Program-made: the position numbers and the translations under genes
Source: Micromonospora echinospora
GTDB lineage: Bacteria; Actinomycetota; Actinomycetes; Mycobacteriales; Micromonosporaceae
DNA: 64,000 nucleotides
NCBI RefSeq assembly: GCF_900091495.1
Contig: NZ_LT607413.1
Location: forward strand, 4,541,001-4,605,000
Reading direction: 5' to 3'
Notes under the pieces: generated by a model
The model's input: only the letters and a program-made list of their open reading frames with translations
Told to the model about the DNA's origin: nothing
Databases searched by the model: none
Shown here: positions 62,401 through 64,000 of the stretch, in pieces
Layout: each line of letters begins with the position of its first letter
Numbering within the stretch: the stretch's first letter is position 1

Positions 62401-64000
62401 CGCCCCGATGCCCGCGGCGGTGACCTCCCGGGCCAGCGCCTCGGCCCACACCCGCAGCTCCCGGTACGTCCAGCGGGCCGCGCCACCGACCACCGCCGGC
62501 GCGTCCGGCGTCCGACCGGCCTGCCAGAGGACCAGGTCGTGCAGTCGGTCGGCGGTCTGCGCAATGTCCCGCCCGGCGTGCACCTCGACGGTCTCGGACA
62601 GCCGGGACAGCGGGACGTCCGGTTCCCTGGTCAGCCGGTCGAGCAGCCGGACCCAGTGGTCGAGCAGCCTGCGGACGGTCACCGGATCGAACACCTCGGT
62701 GCGGTACTCGACGTGGCAGCGGACGGTGTCGGTGTGCGACAGGTAGACCATGAGGTCGACCGGTGCCTTGTCCAGTCCCACCGGCAGCGGTTCGGCGGTC
62801 ACGCCGGGCAGGTCGAAGGCGAACGCACCGCCGGTCTCGTACTCGACGACGACGTCGAACAGCGGGTGCCGGCCGGCCTCCCGGTGCGGGGCGAGCGCCC
62901 GGACCAGGGCGTCGAACGGCACGGCGGCGTGCTCGTAGGCGTCGGCGGCGGCGGCCCGGACGCGGGTGAGGACCTCGCGGAAGGTCGGGTCGCCGGTGAG
63001 GTCCAGCCGCAACGGCAGGGTGTCGACGAAGAAGCCGACCAGGTCAGCGGTGCGCTCGTCCCGGCCGTTGAACCCGGTGCCGACCACCAGGTCCGGCTGC
63101 CCGCTGAACCGGAACAGCATGACGCCGAAGGCGCTGAGGAGGGTGGTGAACGGGGTGACCCGCTCGGCCCCGCTGAACCGGCGGATCCGGACGGCCAGCT
63201 CGGCCGGGACCTCGGTGAAGACGCTCCGGCCGGCCGGTGAGGGCAGGGCCGGACGGGTCAGGTCGGAGGGGAGGACGAGGGTGGGCGGCGGCGGATCGAA
63301 CCGGGCCAGCCAGTACCGCAGGTCCGCCTCGTCGACGGCGGTAGCCCGCCCGGCAGCGGTCCGGGCCAGCTCCGGATAGTCGACCGGCAGGGCGGCCAGC
63401 TCCGGCGCGGTGCCGGCCAGCCGGGCCCGGTAGGCGACCGAGACCTCCCGGGTGAGGACGGCGTACGAGCCACCGTCGGTGGACAGGTGGTGGAACGCCA
63501 GCACCAGCACGTGGTGGTCGGCGGAGAGCCGCAGCAGCGTGAACGCGAACACGGGGCCCTCGGCCAGGTCGAAGACCCGTCGGCTCTCCCCGGCCATCGT
63601 CTCCGCGACGGCCGGCTCCTCGGCCCGTCCGGTCAGGTCCCGTACCGGCAGCTCCACCGGCACCACCGGCCGGACGACCTGGCACGGCTCGCCGTCGACC
63701 TCGCGGTAAGTGGTGCGCAGTGGGGCGTGCCGGGCCACCACGTCACCGAGCGCGCCGCGCAGCGCCGCCACGTCCAGCGGGCCGCGCAGTCGCACCGCCA
63801 CCGCCTCGGTGTACGCCGGCGTGCCGGGGTGGAGCTGCTCGACCAGCCACAGCCGGCGCTGTCCGGGCGTCAGCGGCGCGATCTCCTTCCGGCCTGCCTG
63901 CCGGGTGCGGCGGCGCGGGCCGGTCTCCTCCCGGCCCGGCTGCCTGGTCCGGCGTGACGTGGCCCGCCGCAGCGCGTCGATGAAGGGCAGGCCGGCGCGG
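59437..64000 (-). CDS. Non-ribosomal peptide synthetase, C-A-PCP-C (5' end outside window)
   Basis: At least 1520 residues, open to the right edge. Domains in order of translation: condensation (about 63900-62600; HHLSTDG active site), adenylation (about 62550-61050; YTSGSTGRPKGVLVPHR, NAYGPTEAAI, YRTGDRV and the LPLGESGKVD Lys), carrier protein (Ser of GGHSL at 60919-60921), and a second condensation domain (about 60730-59480; HHLNGDG). There is no thioesterase, so the peptide must be passed to another protein. By alignment to GrsA the A-domain pocket reads about D-A-A-F-V-G-A-I-V, an alpha-amino acid with a hydrophobic side chain; no precise residue is claimed. Confidence 0.88.
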   Translation of the reverse strand, partial: RAGLPFIDALRRATSRRTRQPGREETGPRRRTRQAGRKEIAPLTPGQRRLWLVEQLHPGTPAYTEAVAVRLRGPLDVAALRGALGDVVARHAPLRTTYREVDGEPCQVVRPVVPVELPVRDLTGRAEEPAVAETMAGESRRVFDLAEGPVFAFTLLRLSADHHVLVLAFHHLSTDGGSYAVLTREVSVAYRARLAGTAPELAALPVDYPELARTAAGRATAVDEADLRYWLARFDPPPPTLVLPSDLTRPALPSPAGRSVFTEVPAELAVRIRRFSGAERVTPFTTLLSAFGVMLFRFSGQPDLVVGTGFNGRDERTADLVGFFVDTLPLRLDLTGDPTFREVLTRVRAAAADAYEHAAVPFDALVRALAPHREAGRHPLFDVVVEYETGGAFAFDLPGVTAEPLPVGLDKAPVDLMVYLSHTDTVRCHVEYRTEVFDPVTVRRLLDHWVRLLDRLTREPDVPLSRLSETVEVHAGRDIAQTADRLHDLVLWQAGRTPDAPAVVGGAARWTYRELRVWAEALAREVTAAGIGADDLVAVLLPRRPELVAAQLGVLLAGAAFLPLDPDLPPARLAALLADSSARLVVTFTALDRPVAPPRLLVEEVDVAAVGAGDAEAPRPPAGSDPPAGSGPDHLAWCVYTSGSTGRPKGVLVPHRPAFHAVAWHVAALGLTGTDVVAHGLGLGFDANLAEIWPALAAGATVQLVPDEVRADPAALCAWWARHGVTVAFLPASLAELVFASPVPAPATLRTLVVGGSQLRRRPPAGFPATVVNAYGPTEAAIVTTAGPVAPDGTGPIDIGGPVAAHRLYVLDPHGRPVPPGAAGELHVGGDGLARGYLDRPAETAGAFTPDPYSTVPGARMYRTGDRVRVRGDGTLEFLGRLDDQVKIAGHRVEPGEAAAALVQLPGVRQAAVVARYDRGDEPYLAAYVVPADDDEPPAVRTARLTAALADRLPPYLVPRAWVLLDALPLGESGKVDLARLPAPEVAAGDQVPQAGVERLVHDAWCAELGVERLPLDAPFFTAGGHSLAAVRLANRLSGLLGTEVGVHRVLQAPGIRAMAAALTTPVAVGEDTIVDPAATGGDGVEESAPATYQQELMWHGQRRAPNPAAVHMPVRVALTGDLDVPALRAALDALVARHGALRTRLVERDGTLTQEVLPHRPLVVPVTDVSGSEVDAWCITTGREPFPDDGPWLRARLARLAGDRHVLMLVVHHLNGDGWSIQQLLRELAEAYPALRSGRSLPGERTGGLRYTGYARRQRDTGTPEPVRRYWREQLTGAPRSVSPPADRLRPAKLSGDGDEYAFDLPAALADRVRGAAGSSGSVLPVLAGGWALLIGRLTGTADVVLAAPYAHRDAADVEPVVGLFTSVVPLRVPLAGADSFADLVARTDRVFLDALRHQPAPVGTIYAAVDPTWRPGEPPPVGTALFGWNPGIPSLSLPDLDTEVVDQGLACARRDLGVVFSPAGPVLRGVVEYSTDLYDRATVARWCAEYVDLLTAALADPSGYRLPAAGRWPGGTRP

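Overview
The window is high-GC DNA with GTG and ATG starts, many 4-bp stop/start overlaps and many promoters of the TANNNT type placed 6-8 bases before a start codon. The fabG(mabA)-inhA-hemH order, together with a bifunctional amylase-pullulanase and NRPS genes, points to an actinomycete, most likely Micromonosporaceae (Micromonospora-like). I saw no rRNA, tRNA, CRISPR array, transposase or phage gene.

Layout. 1-6.3 kb: two nearly identical secreted C39-like proteins flanking an ArsC-like gene, a beta-helix protein, and small cell-surface or hypothetical genes. 6.5-13.8 kb: a very large secreted alpha-amylase/pullulanase convergent with a secreted beta-helix protein, separated by two strong hairpins. 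14.3-18.9 kb: Xaa-Pro aminopeptidase, asparagine synthase and a sugar kinase. 18.9-19.5 kb: a non-coding stretch with two tandem-repeat arrays. 19.5-24.1 kb: an MBL hydrolase/thioesterase pair, a PAP2 membrane protein, two bacterial PH-domain proteins and a small Cys-rich protein. 24.3-27.6 kb: a MoxR-DUF58-VWA operon and a 28-codon membrane ORF. 28-31.5 kb: fatty-acid reductases, ferrochelatase and a HAD phosphatase. 31.6-40.5 kb: hypotheticals, a beta-lactamase-fold hydrolase, an NfeD/SPFH pair, a membrane protein with a class A penicillin-binding protein, and a lipoprotein.

40.6-55.8 kb is the most interesting block. Two divergent operons (7 genes left, 8 genes right) face each other across a 405-bp regulatory gap. 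The left operon encodes a ribose-type ABC importer, a TIM-barrel epimerase, a PfkB kinase, an FGGY kinase and a KDPG-type aldolase. The right operon encodes a cupin glucose-6-phosphate isomerase, DeoC, a shikimate-dehydrogenase-like enzyme, an UlaG-like metallo-hydrolase, an RpiR regulator, a second FGGY kinase, a class II ketose-bisphosphate aldolase and a 2-hydroxyacid dehydrogenase. This combination (three aldolases, three kinases, two dehydrogenases) matches no catabolic pathway I can name. It looks like a self-contained, RpiR-controlled route for an unidentified sugar or cyclitol.

56.2-64 kb: an alpha/beta hydrolase, an SRPBCC/HTH autoregulated pair with a perfect 8+8 operator, a 5'-truncated methyltransferase remnant, and an NRPS (C-A-PCP-C) that runs off the right end of the window.

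Recurrent non-coding signals include a 60-bp palindromic element present twice (6314 and 33389), a gene-conversion footprint between the two C39 genes, and strong bidirectional terminators between convergent genes.
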